Assembly (NCBI RefSeq): GCF_014207445.1
Contig: NZ_JACHEM010000003.1
Coordinates: forward strand, 124,001 to 188,000
Reading direction: 5' to 3'
Source: Streptomyces candidus
GTDB lineage: Bacteria; Actinomycetota; Actinomycetes; Streptomycetales; Streptomycetaceae
DNA length: 64,000 nucleotides
In this document: one piece after another, positions 1 through 9,912 of the stretch
How positions within the stretch are numbered: position 1 is the stretch's first letter
How the letters are laid out: each line of letters opens with the position of its first letter
Program-made: the position numbers and the translations under genes
Notes under the pieces: generated by a model
Databases searched by the model: none
What the model was told of the DNA's origin: nothing
What the model saw: the letters and a program-made list of their open reading frames with translations, nothing else

Positions 1-857
1 TCGGGGTCCTCGGCCAGCTTCTCCTTCGCGAGCCCGAGGTCCATGGCCAGCGCGACGAGGCGGGCCTGCGCCCCGTCGTGCAGGTCGCGTTCGATGCGCC
101 GCAGGTCGGCGGCGGCCGTGTCGACGACCACCCCGCGGTCCGACTCCAGCTCGCTGACCCTGCTGTCGAGGGCGGACCGGCCGAGCAGGCCGGACACCAT
201 CAGCCGGTCCACCGACACCAGGGCCCGGGTGACCCAGGGGCAGGCGATCACGAGGACCAGGCCTATCGCGCTGATCAGAGCCATCTCCAGCGGGGTGTTC
301 AGGTAGACCTGGTTGTCCATGTCGCTGTAGAGCTGGACGCCCTTCGAGCCGTCCGCGTGCGTGACGGCCCATCCGTACAGCGGGTACGTGAGGGCTGCCA
401 GGCCGTACGACCAGAACACCACCGCCACGCTGAACGAGAAGACCGCCCACGGCATGTGCAGCACCCCGTACAGCAGGTGCCGCCAGGACACCCCGCTCTT
501 CAGGACCGCCCCGATCCAGCCCATCGCACCGGGCCTGGCCTTGCGCAGAGCCTGCGGCGGCGGCACGTCCAGCCCCAGCAGCACCCGGGCCCGGGCCCGT
601 TCCAGCGCGCCGAAGCCCCGGAACAGGGCGAGCCCACCGGCCAGTACGGGGATGCCGAGGAAGGTCACCAGCAGCCCGGCCCCCAGCGAGATGGTGCTCA
701 CCGCGAGGACGAAGGCCACCATGGCCAGCGGCAGGCCGCACACCACGTACGCGAGCTCACGCCAGGCCCGGCCCTCGAACGGCGCGCGCAGTACCGGCGG
801 AACGCGATGTTCCCGGGGACCGTGGTCCCGGGTGCGAGGGGCGTAGTCCGTGGCCAT
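1..857 (-). CDS. Sensor histidine kinase, NarL/DesK type (C-terminus beyond window edge)
   Basis: Membrane sensor kinase that would autophosphorylate on His and pass the phosphate to a response regulator. Reading from ATG at 857, about 285 codons are visible. Several hydrophobic segments (a putative-sensor domain) come first, then the HisKA_3 dimerisation helix with IERDLHDGAQ, phospho-acceptor His near residue 260. The ATP-binding domain lies off the left edge. It is a paralogue of the kinase encoded immediately upstream (1035-2285, same strand, 178 bp away), and part of the HisKA_3 coding DNA is identical between the two. A partner response regulator, if any, should lie beyond position 1. 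The ligand is unknown. The family assignment is firm and the specific function is not known. Confidence 0.85.
   Translation of the reverse strand, partial: MATDYAPRTRDHGPREHRVPPVLRAPFEGRAWRELAYVVCGLPLAMVAFVLAVSTISLGAGLLVTFLGIPVLAGGLALFRGFGALERARARVLLGLDVPPPQALRKARPGAMGWIGAVLKSGVSWRHLLYGVLHMPWAVFSFSVAVVFWSYGLAALTYPLYGWAVTHADGSKGVQLYSDMDNQVYLNTPLEMALISAIGLVLVIACPWVTRALVSVDRLMVSGLLGRSALDSRVSELESDRGVVVDTAAADLRRIERDLHDGAQARLVALAMDLGLAKEKLAEDP
52..134. repeat. 83-bp segment identical to 1636-1718
   Basis: Within the HisKA_3 coding region of the first kinase. All 83 bases match the equivalent segment of the second kinase; similarity drops on either side. Confidence 0.85.
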
Positions 858-1034
858 GATGCCGTCCGTTTCTTCCGTGCGGAACGCTGCCGCCGCCGGG
901 CCGGATGCCCGGTGGTTGTGCTTGTCCAAGACTGCTGGTCCGCGACGCCCCGGACCATGAGGTAAAGCTCCGTCCTTCCCGGGGGTTTACCCCACCCCCG
1001 GCCCCGCGCCGCATCGCAGGGCACCCCCTGCCGT

Positions 1035-2285
1035 CTACCGCACCCGGTGCCCCTGCCCGTCGGCGGCGACCCGCCCGCCCGCCCGTCGTCCCCCGTCGCG
1101 CGTCTCCCCCGGCGCCCGCTCCCGCCAGGGCAGTTCCGCCGTCACGGTCGTCCCCGCGCCCGGCGGCGAATCCACCGTCAACAGCCCGTCCACCGCCCCC
1201 AGCCGGTCCGCGAGCCCCGCCATCCCGGTACCGCCGTCCAGCCGCGCACCGCCGAGCCCGTCGTCCCGGACCTGGATCAGCAACCGGCTGCCGGACCGCC
1301 ACACGTCGACCGACGCGGACCGCGCCCGGCTGTGTTTGCTGACGTTCTGGAGCAGCTCGGAGACCGTGAAGTACGCGATGCCCTCGATGGCCTCCGCCGG
1401 CCGCTCACCGAGCTCCGTCGTCACCTGCACCGGGACCGTGCACCGCGAGGCGATCGCCGACAGGGCCGCGTCCAGGCCCCGGTCGGTGAGCACCGCGGGG
1501 TGGATGCCACGGGCCAGGTCGCGCAGTTCCTGCAACGCCAGCTTCACCTCGCCGTGCGCCTCGCCGACCATCCTCGCCGCGGTCTCCGGGTCGTCCAGCA
1601 GCTTCTCCTTCGCCAGCCCGAGCCCCATCGCGAGGGCGACGAGGCGGGCCTGCGCCCCGTCGTGCAGGTCGCGTTCGATGCGCCGCAGGTCGGCGGCGGC
1701 CGTGTCGACGACCACCCCCCGGTCGGACTCCAGCTCCGCGATGCGCCGCTCCAGCTCGCCCGACGGCGACAGCAGCCCCCGGACCATCGCCCGGTCCACG
1801 TTGGTCAGCCCCCGGGCCACGTACCCCAGTACCGGCCACAGCAGCACCGTGCTCACCAGCGCCACCGTGAACGTCAGGATTCCCCACGGCAGCCGGATCA
1901 CCGAGTACAGCACCGACCGCCAGCCCACCGGGTCCTTCAGCGCGGTCCACAGCCAGGGGAAGAGACCGTCCTGCGTGCGGGCCGCCCTGAGCGGGCTCGG
2001 CTCGTCCACCCGCACCCCGAGGAGTACGCGCGCGCGTGCCCGCTCCCACCGGCCGATCCGCCGGGCCGCCACCAGCCCCGCGGCCAGCAGCGGCAACCCG
2101 ATCACCGTGACGGCGAGGCCGCTGCCGAGCACCATGACGATCACCGTCACGACGAACCCGATCAGGGCCGCCGGGAGGTCGAGCAGCAGATGCGCGACCT
2201 CCTTCCACATGTGCCGGTCGAAGGCGAAGGCGCGGGTCGGAGGGGGTTCGGAGCCGGGCGTAGGTGCACCGGAGCTGGCGGTCAT
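1035..2285 (-). CDS. Sensor histidine kinase, NarL/DesK type (416 aa)
   Basis: Two-component sensor kinase. An N-terminal multi-helix membrane sensor region (residues about 25-180, two paired hydrophobic blocks) precedes a HisKA_3 helix with IERDLHDGAQ (phospho-acceptor His about 208). A HATPase domain follows, with N-box ELLQNVSKHS and glycine-rich DDGLGG and GTGMAGLADR. I start it at ATG 2285; an open frame continues upstream, but that region is Arg/Pro-rich and looks non-coding. It reads away from the nuo operon, so 2286-2563 is a divergent intergenic region. Its neighbour at 1-857 is a close paralogue. No response regulator is seen in the window, so the pair may share one outside. Confidence 0.9.
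   Translation of the reverse strand: MTASSGAPTPGSEPPPTRAFAFDRHMWKEVAHLLLDLPAALIGFVVTVIVMVLGSGLAVTVIGLPLLAAGLVAARRIGRWERARARVLLGVRVDEPSPLRAARTQDGLFPWLWTALKDPVGWRSVLYSVIRLPWGILTFTVALVSTVLLWPVLGYVARGLTNVDRAMVRGLLSPSGELERRIAELESDRGVVVDTAAADLRRIERDLHDGAQARLVALAMGLGLAKEKLLDDPETAARMVGEAHGEVKLALQELRDLARGIHPAVLTDRGLDAALSAIASRCTVPVQVTTELGERPAEAIEGIAYFTVSELLQNVSKHSRARSASVDVWRSGSRLLIQVRDDGLGGARLDGGTGMAGLADRLGAVDGLLTVDSPPGAGTTVTAELPWRERAPGETRDGGRRAGGRVAADGQGHRVR
1636..1718. repeat. 83-bp segment identical to 52-134
   Basis: The partner copy inside the second histidine kinase, offset 1584 bp from the first. Confidence 0.85.
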
Positions 2286-2563
2286 GCGCCCCAGCCTGCC
2301 GGGCCGCGCAACCCCGCGCCATGGGGTGGGCGGGGGAGCCGGGGTGGGGACAACCCCACCCCGGCCCTCCCGGCGGGCCCTCGTTCCCCGGACGCGAGCA
2401 CGCACCGGACCTTCGCCAAGTTCCCGGCTCATCCGGCACCGGCGAAGCCGCAACCAGGCCCTAGACTCCCGTGCGTGACAGATCGACGACCGGAGGGACG
2501 GGACGTGCCGGAACCGACCGTGCCGATCGAAGGGCGGCGGCGCACGTGAGGCCGCAGGACGCG

Positions 2564-2968
2564 ATGCCACAGCCCGCGGCGGACGCCCCCGTGCTCGCCG
2601 CCGACTACTTCCAGAGCTACTCGGTGGTCGGCCTGCTCGCGGCCCTCGGCGTGCTCTTCGTCGCGGTGGCCTTCGGGGCGGGTCGCCTGCTGCGCCCCGT
2701 GGTGCCCACCCCCGAGAAGCTCATGACGTACGAGTGCGGAGTCGACCCCGTCGGCGAGGGCTGGGCGCACACCCAGGTCCGTTACTACGTCTACGCGTTC
2801 CTGTACGTGATCTTCGCCGTCGACTCGATCTTCCTCTTCCCGTGGGCGACGGTCTTCGCGGCGCCCGGCTACGGCGCCACGACTCTGGTCGAGATGTTCG
2901 TCTTCCTCGGCTTCCTGGCCGTGGGCCTGCTGTACGCATACAAGAAGGGCGTCCTCGAATGGACGTGA
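2564..2968 (+). CDS. nuoA: NADH-quinone oxidoreductase-like subunit A (second, incomplete nuo set)
   Basis: Membrane-arm subunit of a complex I-like assembly. Three hydrophobic helices are visible, and the conserved loop between helices 1 and 2 is intact ([18 protein letters not shown], then [20 protein letters not shown]). The ATG at 2564 gives 134 aa, near the family length. Alternatives are GTG 2546, with an AAGGG about 11 nt upstream, and GTG 2471, which would add an atypical Arg-rich N-terminus. First gene of a ten-gene operon; its last 10 nt overlap nuoB. No clear promoter consensus was found upstream. Confidence 0.85.
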   Translation: MPQPAADAPVLAADYFQSYSVVGLLAALGVLFVAVAFGAGRLLRPVVPTPEKLMTYECGVDPVGEGWAHTQVRYYVYAFLYVIFAVDSIFLFPWATVFAAPGYGATTLVEMFVFLGFLAVGLLYAYKKGVLEWT

Positions 2969-3606
2969 CCCCCGCCGTGACCCCCGCCGCAACTCCCGCT
3001 CCGGACCCGAAGGGCGCACCGGTGGACCTCCCCGCGCCGCAGCGCCTCGGAGTCCTCTCCCGCCTCGCGCCCGAGCCGATGAAGGTGGTCCTCAACTGGG
3101 GCCGCCGCTACAGCCTCTGGGTGTTCAACTTCGGCCTGGCCTGCTGCGCGATCGAGTTCATCGCGGCGTCCATGGCCCGCCACGACTTCATCCGGCTCGG
3201 CGTGATCCCCTTCGCGCCCGGCCCGCGCCAGGCCGACCTCATGATCGTCTCGGGCACCGTCACCGACAAGATGGCCCCGGCCGTCAAGCGGCTGTACGAG
3301 CAGATGCCCGAACCCAAGTACGTGATCTCCTTCGGCGCCTGCTCCAACTGCGGCGGCCCGTACTGGGACTCGTACGCCGTCACCAAGGGCGTCGACCAGA
3401 TCATCCCGGTCGACGTGTACGTACCCGGCTGCCCGCCCCGTCCCGAAGCGCTGCTCCAGGGCATCCTCAAGCTCCAGGAGAAAATCGCCCGCGAGTCCCT
3501 CGCCGACCGCTACGGGAACTCGGCGGGCCGCCCGTCCGTTGCCTATCTGCAGAGCGACCTGGTGAGCCCTCCGCCCGCACCCGCACCGGGAGTTGGTGGC
3601 CAGTGA
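2959..3606 (+). CDS. nuoB: NADH-quinone oxidoreductase-like subunit B
   Basis: Carries the terminal N2 [4Fe-4S] cluster next to the quinone site in complex I. All four cluster ligands are present in the 215-aa protein: tandem C62-C63 (GLACCAIEF), C128 ([12 protein letters not shown]) and C158 (PGCPPRPEA). Residues 1-30 are a Pro/Ala-rich extension and the last ~15 residues a Pro-rich tail, both outside the core fold. The ATG overlaps the nuoA end by 10 nt, and the TGA overlaps the nuoC GTG, so translation is probably coupled. In known complex I NuoB contacts NuoD, which this operon lacks. Confidence 0.93.
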   Translation: MDVTPAVTPAATPAPDPKGAPVDLPAPQRLGVLSRLAPEPMKVVLNWGRRYSLWVFNFGLACCAIEFIAASMARHDFIRLGVIPFAPGPRQADLMIVSGTVTDKMAPAVKRLYEQMPEPKYVISFGACSNCGGPYWDSYAVTKGVDQIIPVDVYVPGCPPRPEALLQGILKLQEKIARESLADRYGNSAGRPSVAYLQSDLVSPPPAPAPGVGGQ

Positions 3607-5204
3607 GCGCCTACGACGGCCTGCCCGACTCCGTCACCGAGGTCTTCGGCGAGGAGGCCACGGCCGGGCACGCGTACGACCTGCTGACCGTCGACGTGCC
3701 CGCCGGCTCGTGGATCACCGCCCTGGAGACCGCCAGGGACGAGCTCGGGTGCACGTACTTCGACTGGCTCAGCGCGGTCGACGAGCCCGGCACCGGTTTC
3801 CTCGTCTCCGCCCACGTGGTCTCCCTCGAAGGCCGTACGGTACGCCGCCTGCTCATCCGTACGACCGTGCCGCACAGCGCCGCCGTCCTGCCCACGGCCA
3901 CCGGGGTCTACGCGGGCGCGGGCTGGCACGAGCGCGAGACACACGAGATGTTCGGCATCGCGTTCACCGACCACCCGCACCTCGCGCCGCTCCTCCTCCC
4001 GGACACCTTCGAGGGCCACCCCCTGCGCAAGGATTTCGTGCTGGCCGCCCGCGTCGCCAAGGCGTGGCCCGGTGCGAAGGAGCCCGGCGAGTCGGACCAC
4101 GGCGGCCCCAAGCGGCGGCAGATGCTCCCGCCGGGCGTCCCCGACCCGAACGAATGGGGCCCCCTCAAGGGACAACTCCCGGCCGCCGCGGCCCGCCCGG
4201 CCCGGGGCGCCCGAGCCGCGGGCGCCGGCGCCCGCACGGGAGCGGCCACGGACCGCCCCGCCCGCCGCACCCGCAGCGCGACCGAGGGCTCGGCGTCGCA
4301 GGCATCGCCGGACACCACGTCGGGTGCGCCGGCTGCCCCTGCGGCTGCGGCTGGCACGACCCGGCGTTCCCGCAGCGTGACCGAGGGTTCGGCATCCCAG
4401 TCGCCGGGAGCGGCTTCGGACACACCGGCTTCGCAGACGGCCGCTCCGGCCCGTCGTTCCCGCAGCGTGAGCCAGGGTTCGGCATCGCAGGCCGCCGCAC
4501 CGGGGTCCGGGACGCAGACGCCTCCCGACTCCGGACCTGCCTCATCCGAACCCTCCGTCACGGAGCCCGCCGCCCAGGCACGCCCCGCGTCGGAGCGGAC
4601 ACCGGCGGAGCGCAGCGTGTCCGAGCCGGTTGTGTCCGAGCCGGTTGTGTCCGAGCTGGGCGTGTCGGCGTCAGAGGTGTCCGAGCCGGGTGTGTCTGAG
4701 CCAGACGTGTCCGAGCCCGGCATGACCGAGCCGCGCGTGTCCGAGCCCGACGCACCGGATCCCGGCACGACGGGGTCCGCCACCCCGGAGGCGGCCGTAC
4801 CGGAGCCCGACGCAGCGCAGTCCGCCGTACCGGAATCCGCCCGGCCGGAGGCCGCCCTACCGGACTCCGCCCCTCCGGCGGTACGCAGCTTCGACGCCCC
4901 GTGGCACCATGCCCGCCCCGCTTTCGAGGACCCGGCCCTCGCCCGGCGCGCCGACCCGGGCCCAGAGCCCACCCACCGGACCGGCCAGGAGGGGGACCGC
5001 CCGGCCGCGGCCGACGCAGACACCACCGACCGTCTGCCCGAACCCGACGCGGGCACCTCCAAGCACCGGAACGAGCCCGAGCCCGACACCGCCGCCCGCC
5101 GAACCGAGCGCAACGCGGACACCACCGGCCGCCGGCCCGCGCCCGAGCCCGAGCCCGAGCCCGACGACACTCCACCCACCCCCGCCGGAGGCGATCCCGC
5201 GTGA
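3603..5204 (+). CDS. nuoC: NuoC-like 30-kDa subunit fused to a long acidic repeat-rich tail (533 aa)
   Basis: Residues about 1-180 form a respiratory-chain 30-kDa domain, including [13 protein letters not shown] and GHPLRKDF, typical of NuoC in the peripheral arm near NuoD/NuoB. From about residue 190 the protein becomes low complexity: Ala/Pro/Ser/Thr-rich, then increasingly acidic, ending in [20 protein letters not shown]. The tail has three [16 protein letters not shown] units and a run of (V)SEP-type pentad/hexad units, and has no recognisable domain. Standard NuoC is about 200-250 aa. The frame stays open without a break and overlaps nuoB and nuoH by 4 nt, so the tail is part of the gene, not a separate one. 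No nuoD follows. Confidence 0.85.
   Translation: MSAYDGLPDSVTEVFGEEATAGHAYDLLTVDVPAGSWITALETARDELGCTYFDWLSAVDEPGTGFLVSAHVVSLEGRTVRRLLIRTTVPHSAAVLPTATGVYAGAGWHERETHEMFGIAFTDHPHLAPLLLPDTFEGHPLRKDFVLAARVAKAWPGAKEPGESDHGGPKRRQMLPPGVPDPNEWGPLKGQLPAAAARPARGARAAGAGARTGAATDRPARRTRSATEGSASQASPDTTSGAPAAPAAAAGTTRRSRSVTEGSASQSPGAASDTPASQTAAPARRSRSVSQGSASQAAAPGSGTQTPPDSGPASSEPSVTEPAAQARPASERTPAERSVSEPVVSEPVVSELGVSASEVSEPGVSEPDVSEPGMTEPRVSEPDAPDPGTTGSATPEAAVPEPDAAQSAVPESARPEAALPDSAPPAVRSFDAPWHHARPAFEDPALARRADPGPEPTHRTGQEGDRPAAADADTTDRLPEPDAGTSKHRNEPEPDTAARRTERNADTTGRRPAPEPEPEPDDTPPTPAGGDPA
4263..4760 (+). repeat. Degenerate in-frame repeats in the nuoC tail
   Basis: Three copies of a unit of about 38 bp (near 4263, 4363 and 4453, spaced about 90-100 bp) encode R-(T/S)-RS-(A/V)-(T/S)-(E/Q)-GSASQ. 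From about 4617 to 4760 short 15-18 bp units based on GTGTCCGAGCCG recur about nine times and encode VSEP-like repeats. All stay in frame. Confidence 0.75.
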
Positions 5205-6169
5205 ACGACGTACTCGACGTCGCCCTCCGCCTGCTCCTCGTCTTCGTCCTCTTTCTGGTCCTGCCCCTGCTGGTCGGCCAGACCGAGCACAAGGTGATGG
5301 CGCACATGCAGGGCCGCCTCGGTCCCATGTACGCGGGCGGCTTCCACGGCTGGGCCCAGCTCGTCGCCGACGGCGTGAAGTTCGCGCAGAAGGAAGACAT
5401 CGTCCCCGCCGGGGCCGACCGCCGTATCTTCCAGCTCGCCCCCGCCCTCGCGCTCCTCCCGTACCTCCTGGTGCTGCTCGTCATCCCCATCGGCCCGAGC
5501 GAGAGCGCCGTCGGTCAGCACATCGACGCGGGCATCTTCTACGTGCTCGCCGTCATGGGCGTCGGCGTGCTCGGTTCCCTGATGGCGGGCTGGGCCTCGG
5601 CCAACAAGTTCTCGCTCCTCGGCGGTCTGCGCACCGCCGCGCAGCTCCTCGCGTACGAACTCCCCATGCTGCTCGCCGCCGCCTCCGTGGCGATGGCGGC
5701 CGGCACGGTCTCCCTCGGCGGCATTCTGAACGCCTGGGAGTGGTGGTGGCTGCCCTGGCAGATCATCGGCGCGCTCGTCTTCTTCACCGCCGGACTCGCG
5801 GAGCTGCAACGCCCGCCGTTCGACGCCCCGATCGCCGACTCGGAGATCATCTTCGGCGCGTACACGGAGTACACGGGCCTGCGCTTCGCGCTGTTCCTGC
5901 TCGCCGAGTACGCGGGCATCGTCATCGTCTGCGGCCTGACCACCGTCCTGTTCCTCGGCGGCTGGCACGGACCCTGGGGGGCCGACGGCCTCGGCTGGGT
6001 CTGGACCCTGCTCAAGACCGCGGTCCTCGCGTTCGTCGTGATCTGGCTGCGGGTCAGTTACCCGCGCCTGCGCGAGGACCAGCTCCAGAAGCTGTCCTGG
6101 ACCGTACTCATCCCGCTCGCACTCGCGCAGATCGCGCTCACCGGCATCGTGAAGGTGGCGATCCAGTAG
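5201..6169 (+). CDS. nuoH: NADH-quinone oxidoreductase-like subunit H
   Basis: Membrane subunit that joins the peripheral and membrane arms and helps form the quinone tunnel. 322 aa with about eight hydrophobic helices. Family motifs: [20 protein letters not shown], a [18 protein letters not shown] loop, and [30 protein letters not shown], close to the usual AELNRAPFDLPEAESEL signature. The usual ER pair of the first conserved loop is EH here (GQTEHKVM). The GTG start overlaps the nuoC stop by 4 nt. Keeping the acidic loop suggests the protein is functional rather than decaying. Confidence 0.94.
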   Translation: MNDVLDVALRLLLVFVLFLVLPLLVGQTEHKVMAHMQGRLGPMYAGGFHGWAQLVADGVKFAQKEDIVPAGADRRIFQLAPALALLPYLLVLLVIPIGPSESAVGQHIDAGIFYVLAVMGVGVLGSLMAGWASANKFSLLGGLRTAAQLLAYELPMLLAAASVAMAAGTVSLGGILNAWEWWWLPWQIIGALVFFTAGLAELQRPPFDAPIADSEIIFGAYTEYTGLRFALFLLAEYAGIVIVCGLTTVLFLGGWHGPWGADGLGWVWTLLKTAVLAFVVIWLRVSYPRLREDQLQKLSWTVLIPLALAQIALTGIVKVAIQ

Positions 6170-6171
6170 TC

Positions 6172-6759
6172 ATGGCACCCATCCCCGGGAGCGGCCTGGC
6201 CAAGGGCCTCGCCGTCACCCTCCGCACGATGACGAAGAAGACCGTCACCGCGCAGTACCCCGAGACCCAGCCCGAACTCCCGCCCCGCACGCGCGGGGTG
6301 ATCGGCCTGTTCGAGGAGAACTGCACGGTCTGCATGCTGTGCGCCCGAGAATGCCCCGACTGGTGCATCTACATCGACTCCCACAAGGAGACGATGCCGC
6401 CCGCCGCCCCCGGCGGACGCGAGCGCAGCCGCAACGTCCTCGACCGCTTCGCGATCGACTTCTCGCTGTGCATGTACTGCGGGATCTGCATCGAGGTCTG
6501 CCCCTTCGACGCCCTGTTCTGGTCGCCGGAGTTCGAGTACGCGGAAACCGACATCCACGAACTCACCCACGAGCGGGACAAGCTCCGCGAGTGGATGTGG
6601 ACCGTACCGGAGCCCCCCGCCCTCGATCCGGGCGCGGAGGAACCGAAGGAGATCGCGGCCGCCCGCAAGACCGCCGACAAGCTCGAAGCGCAGCAGGCGG
6701 CGGAGGCCGAAGCGGCCCGGGGACAGCAGACCGCCCGGGAACAGGAGGGACCGGCGTGA
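6172..6759 (+). CDS. nuoI: NADH-quinone oxidoreductase-like subunit I (2x[4Fe-4S])
   Basis: Ferredoxin-like peripheral-arm subunit carrying clusters N6a/N6b in complex I. Two complete C-x2-C-x2-C-x3-CP motifs are present: C51, C54, C57, C61 ([12 protein letters not shown]) and C100, C103, C106, C110 ([12 protein letters not shown]). 195 aa; residues about 150-195 form an Ala/Glu/Gln-rich, probably helical extension ([16 protein letters not shown]). ATG lies 2 nt after the nuoH stop. With NuoE, F and G absent, this would be the outermost Fe-S subunit, as in ferredoxin-dependent complex I relatives; the electron donor is not evident here. Confidence 0.94.
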   Translation: MAPIPGSGLAKGLAVTLRTMTKKTVTAQYPETQPELPPRTRGVIGLFEENCTVCMLCARECPDWCIYIDSHKETMPPAAPGGRERSRNVLDRFAIDFSLCMYCGICIEVCPFDALFWSPEFEYAETDIHELTHERDKLREWMWTVPEPPALDPGAEEPKEIAAARKTADKLEAQQAAEAEAARGQQTAREQEGPA

Positions 6760-7493
6760 TCACGACCACCAGCGTCCTCGCCGCGACAGGCCCCGGCTTC
6801 CTCTCCCCGAGCGGCGTCGAGATCGCGTTCCTGCTCGTCGGCGTCGTCACCCTCGGCGCGGCGGTCATCACGGTCACCACCAAGCAGCTCGTGCACGCCG
6901 CCCTGTGGCTGGTCGTCGCCCTCGGCGGCCTCGCCGTCGAATACCTGCTGCTCACGGCCGAGTTCATCGCCTGGGTCCAGGTCCTGATCTACGTCGGCTC
7001 CGTCGTCGTCCTTCTCCTGTTCGGCCTGATGCTCACCAGAGCTCCCATCGGCCGCTCACCGGACGCGGACTCGGGCAACCGCCCGGTCGCCCTCGCGGTG
7101 GCCGTCGCGGCGGGCGCGGCCCTCGTCTGGGTGGTCGTCGACGCGTTCCGCCACACCTGGATCGACCTGGAAGGGCCCGTCCAGGGCTCCACCGAGGTGA
7201 CCGGCCGGATCCTCTTCCAGCACTGGGTGCTCCCCTTCGAAGCGCTCTCCGTCCTGCTGCTGGCGGCGCTGGTCGGAGCGATCGTCCTCTCCCGCAAGAA
7301 CGCGGCGGCCGCCGAGCCCGGCACCACGGGTGGGCCCGGGTCCGCCGGTGAGCCCGGGAGGCCGAACCCGGGCCGACGGACGCGGACCCCCGGCCGGCCC
7401 GCGAAGGAGACCCGCAGCCGGCCGGCGCAGGAGGCCCCCGGCCGCCCCCCGACGGCGGATCCCAGCGAGCCGCCGCAGAAGGAGCAGCGCTGA
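6756..7493 (+). CDS. nuoJ: NADH-quinone oxidoreductase-like subunit J
   Basis: Membrane subunit with about five helices, including the conserved [20 protein letters not shown] helix-3 region. 245 aa: after the last membrane segment (about residue 185) there is a Pro/Arg/Gly-rich, basic tail of about 60 residues ([20 protein letters not shown]), not part of the family fold. GTG start, overlapping the nuoI stop by 4 nt and sharing one nt with nuoK (TGATG). Confidence 0.92.
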   Translation: MITTTSVLAATGPGFLSPSGVEIAFLLVGVVTLGAAVITVTTKQLVHAALWLVVALGGLAVEYLLLTAEFIAWVQVLIYVGSVVVLLLFGLMLTRAPIGRSPDADSGNRPVALAVAVAAGAALVWVVVDAFRHTWIDLEGPVQGSTEVTGRILFQHWVLPFEALSVLLLAALVGAIVLSRKNAAAAEPGTTGGPGSAGEPGRPNPGRRTRTPGRPAKETRSRPAQEAPGRPPTADPSEPPQKEQR

Positions 7494-7876
7494 TGCACCT
7501 CGCCTACCCGGCGGTCCTCGCCGCCCTCCTCTTCTGCGTCGGCCTGTACGGAGTCCTCGCCCGCCGCAACGCGATCCTGGTCCTGATGTCCGTCGAGCTG
7601 ATGCTCAACGCCGTCAACCTCAACCTGGTCGCCTTCGACGTCTGGCTCCGTGACACCCTGCACTCCGGCCAGGCCCTCACCCTCTTCACCATCGCCATCG
7701 CCGCCGCCGAGATCGGCATCGGGCTGGCGATCGTCCTGATGGTGTACCGCAACCGCGGCACCTCGGACATCGACAAGCTCCGCGACACCGCCGAGACGGC
7801 AGGCGAAGACCACGACCCCGACGACGCCACCGAAGCCCCCGACGGCCCGGCACAGAAGGCAGAGGCCGCCGCGTGA
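7493..7876 (+). CDS. nuoK: NADH-quinone oxidoreductase-like subunit K
   Basis: Small three-helix proton-channel subunit. Both membrane glutamates needed for proton transfer in this family are kept: E35 in [13 protein letters not shown] and E73 in [13 protein letters not shown]. 127 aa, against about 100 in most bacteria; the extra 25-30 residues are an acidic C-terminal tail ([14 protein letters not shown]). ATG overlaps the nuoJ stop in TGATG. Confidence 0.95.
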   Translation: MHLAYPAVLAALLFCVGLYGVLARRNAILVLMSVELMLNAVNLNLVAFDVWLRDTLHSGQALTLFTIAIAAAEIGIGLAIVLMVYRNRGTSDIDKLRDTAETAGEDHDPDDATEAPDGPAQKAEAAA

Positions 7877-9909
7877 CCACCCCGACCCTCGCCGTCCTCG
7901 TCCCCCTGCTCCCGTTCCTGGGCGCCGCCGCCGGCCTGCTCGTCGGGCGCAGGGCCGGCGGCTTCGCACGCCCGCTGGCGATCCTCCCGACGCTCGCCGC
8001 ACTGGCCCTCGCGCTCACCGTCGCCGTGCACCAGGGCGGCGGGAAGGTGATCGACGCCGCCACCCGGCTCACCCCGACCGGCTCCGTCCCCATCGACCTC
8101 GCCCTGCACATCGACGGCTTCGCGGCCCTCGTCGCCGTCCTGGTGACCGTCGTCGCGACCTGCGTCCAGGTCTACTCGACGGCCTACCTGCGCGACGACC
8201 CCCGCTACGCCTCGTACGCGGCACTCGTCTCCCTCTTCACCTCCGCGATGCTGCTCGTCGTCTACTCCGGCGACCTGATGGTGCTGCTGGTCGGCTGGGA
8301 GGTCATGGGCATCTGCTCGTACTTCCTCGTCGGCCACTACTGGGAGACGCCCGAAGCCCGCGCCGCCTCCCTCAAGGCGTTCCTGGTCACCAAGCTCGGC
8401 GACGTCCCCTTCCTGTTCGGCCTGTTCGCCCTCGCCGCCGACGCCGGTACGTTCCGCATCACCGGCATCCTGGACACCGTCGCCACCGGCGGCCTCCAGC
8501 ACCCCACGGTCATCGCGCTTCTCCTCATCGCGGGTGTGGCGGGCAAGTCGGCGCAGTTCCCGCTGCACACCTGGCTGCCGGACGCGATGGCGGGCCCCAC
8601 GCCCGTCTCCGCGCTGATCCACGCCGCGACGATGGTCGCCGCCGGCGTCTACTTCGTGGCCCGCCTCCTTCCCGTCTTCGCCGCCTCCGCCGCCGCCATG
8701 ACCGTCCTGGCGGTGCTGGCCGCGGTCACCATGGTCGGCTCGGCCCTCGCCGCCCTTGCCCAGGACGACATCAAACGCGTCCTGGCGTACTCGACGATCG
8801 GCCAGCTCGGTTACATGACCGGCGCCCTCGCCGTCGGCGACCGCGGTGCCGCCGTCTTCCACCTCCTGTCGCACGGTGCGTTCAAGGCCCTCCTCTTCCT
8901 CGGCGCCGGCGTGATCATCCACGCCGCCGGCACCAACTCCCTGTCCGCCATGTCCCGCATGGGCGGCCTTCCGAAGCGCATCCCGGACGCCTACTGGACG
9001 ATGACGATCGCGCTCCTCGCCCTCGCCGCGATGCCCCCGTTCGCCGGCTTCTTCTCCAAGGAAGCCGTCCTGGTCGCCGCCGAACACACCGCCCTCGGCG
9101 ACTCCGTCACCGCCCCGGCCGGCGCCGGCTGGATCGTCCTGCTCTCCGGTCTGCTCACCGCACTCCTCACCGCCGCGTACGCCACCCGCCTCTGGCTCCT
9201 CGCCTTCCGCGGCCACGGCCCCGCCGCCCCGGACCACGGCCGTCAGCCGATCGCGATGAGCGCGGTCCTGTGGGTCCTCGCCGTCCCCTCCCTCGCCCTC
9301 GGCCTGGCCGTCGGACAGCTCGCGGGCTGGTTCGACGTGCACGCCCTCACCCCCACCGTCACCACCGCCGTCCTCGGCACCGGCGTCGCCGCCGTGGGCG
9401 GCATCATGACGTACGCCGCCTGGCGCGCCCTGCGCTACCGGGCGGACGGCAGCGTGCCCCTCGGCGCGGTCGCCGCGCACCCGGACGCGGACCCCGCCAC
9501 CTCCGAGGAGGCGGCCATCGCCACCCTTCCCCGAGCTCTCAACTCCGTTCGAGCAGGGGAGACCCCATCGGCGGCCTACGGCGACCTCGCCCCAGCCCCC
9601 GACCCCGGCGACCCCGGCCGTCTCCTCCTCGGCCCCCTGCACCGCCACGCGGCCACCGGCTTCCACCTGGACGCCCTCTACGCCACCCTTTTCGTCCGTC
9701 CGGTACGGGCCGCCGCCGAACTGGTCCGCTTCCTGGACCGCGAGGTCGTCGAGACCTACGTACGAGGCGCCCGCACCCTCCCGCGCTGGCTCGGCACCGC
9801 CGTCCGGCGTGCCCAGACCGGCAACGTGCAGACCTACCTCGGCGCCCTGCTCGCCGGGTCCGTCGTCCTGGCGATCGCCGCCGTCCTCGTCGCCGCCGCC
9901 GGAGCGTGA
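7873..9909 (+). CDS. nuoL: NADH-quinone oxidoreductase-like subunit L
   Basis: Distal antiporter-like proton-pumping subunit, 678 aa, about 16 helices. Pumping residues are present: E143 in [20 protein letters not shown]225 in [20 protein letters not shown], the following HAATMV region, and the [11 protein letters not shown] lysine. The C-terminal part (from about residue 480) includes a hydrophilic stretch before a final hydrophobic helix, consistent with the lateral helix and anchor of NuoL. GTG start overlapping nuoK by 4 nt. Confidence 0.95.
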   Translation: MTTPTLAVLVPLLPFLGAAAGLLVGRRAGGFARPLAILPTLAALALALTVAVHQGGGKVIDAATRLTPTGSVPIDLALHIDGFAALVAVLVTVVATCVQVYSTAYLRDDPRYASYAALVSLFTSAMLLVVYSGDLMVLLVGWEVMGICSYFLVGHYWETPEARAASLKAFLVTKLGDVPFLFGLFALAADAGTFRITGILDTVATGGLQHPTVIALLLIAGVAGKSAQFPLHTWLPDAMAGPTPVSALIHAATMVAAGVYFVARLLPVFAASAAAMTVLAVLAAVTMVGSALAALAQDDIKRVLAYSTIGQLGYMTGALAVGDRGAAVFHLLSHGAFKALLFLGAGVIIHAAGTNSLSAMSRMGGLPKRIPDAYWTMTIALLALAAMPPFAGFFSKEAVLVAAEHTALGDSVTAPAGAGWIVLLSGLLTALLTAAYATRLWLLAFRGHGPAAPDHGRQPIAMSAVLWVLAVPSLALGLAVGQLAGWFDVHALTPTVTTAVLGTGVAAVGGIMTYAAWRALRYRADGSVPLGAVAAHPDADPATSEEAAIATLPRALNSVRAGETPSAAYGDLAPAPDPGDPGRLLLGPLHRHAATGFHLDALYATLFVRPVRAAAELVRFLDREVVETYVRGARTLPRWLGTAVRRAQTGNVQTYLGALLAGSVVLAIAAVLVAAAGA

Positions 9910-9912
9910 GCC

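Noticed and set aside
3603..6169. A hidden nuoD gene in another frame
   Set aside because: nuoC and nuoH overlap by 4 nt, and no frame in 4100-5200 shows NuoD motifs; the other frames are Arg/Pro-rich shadows of the NuoC tail.
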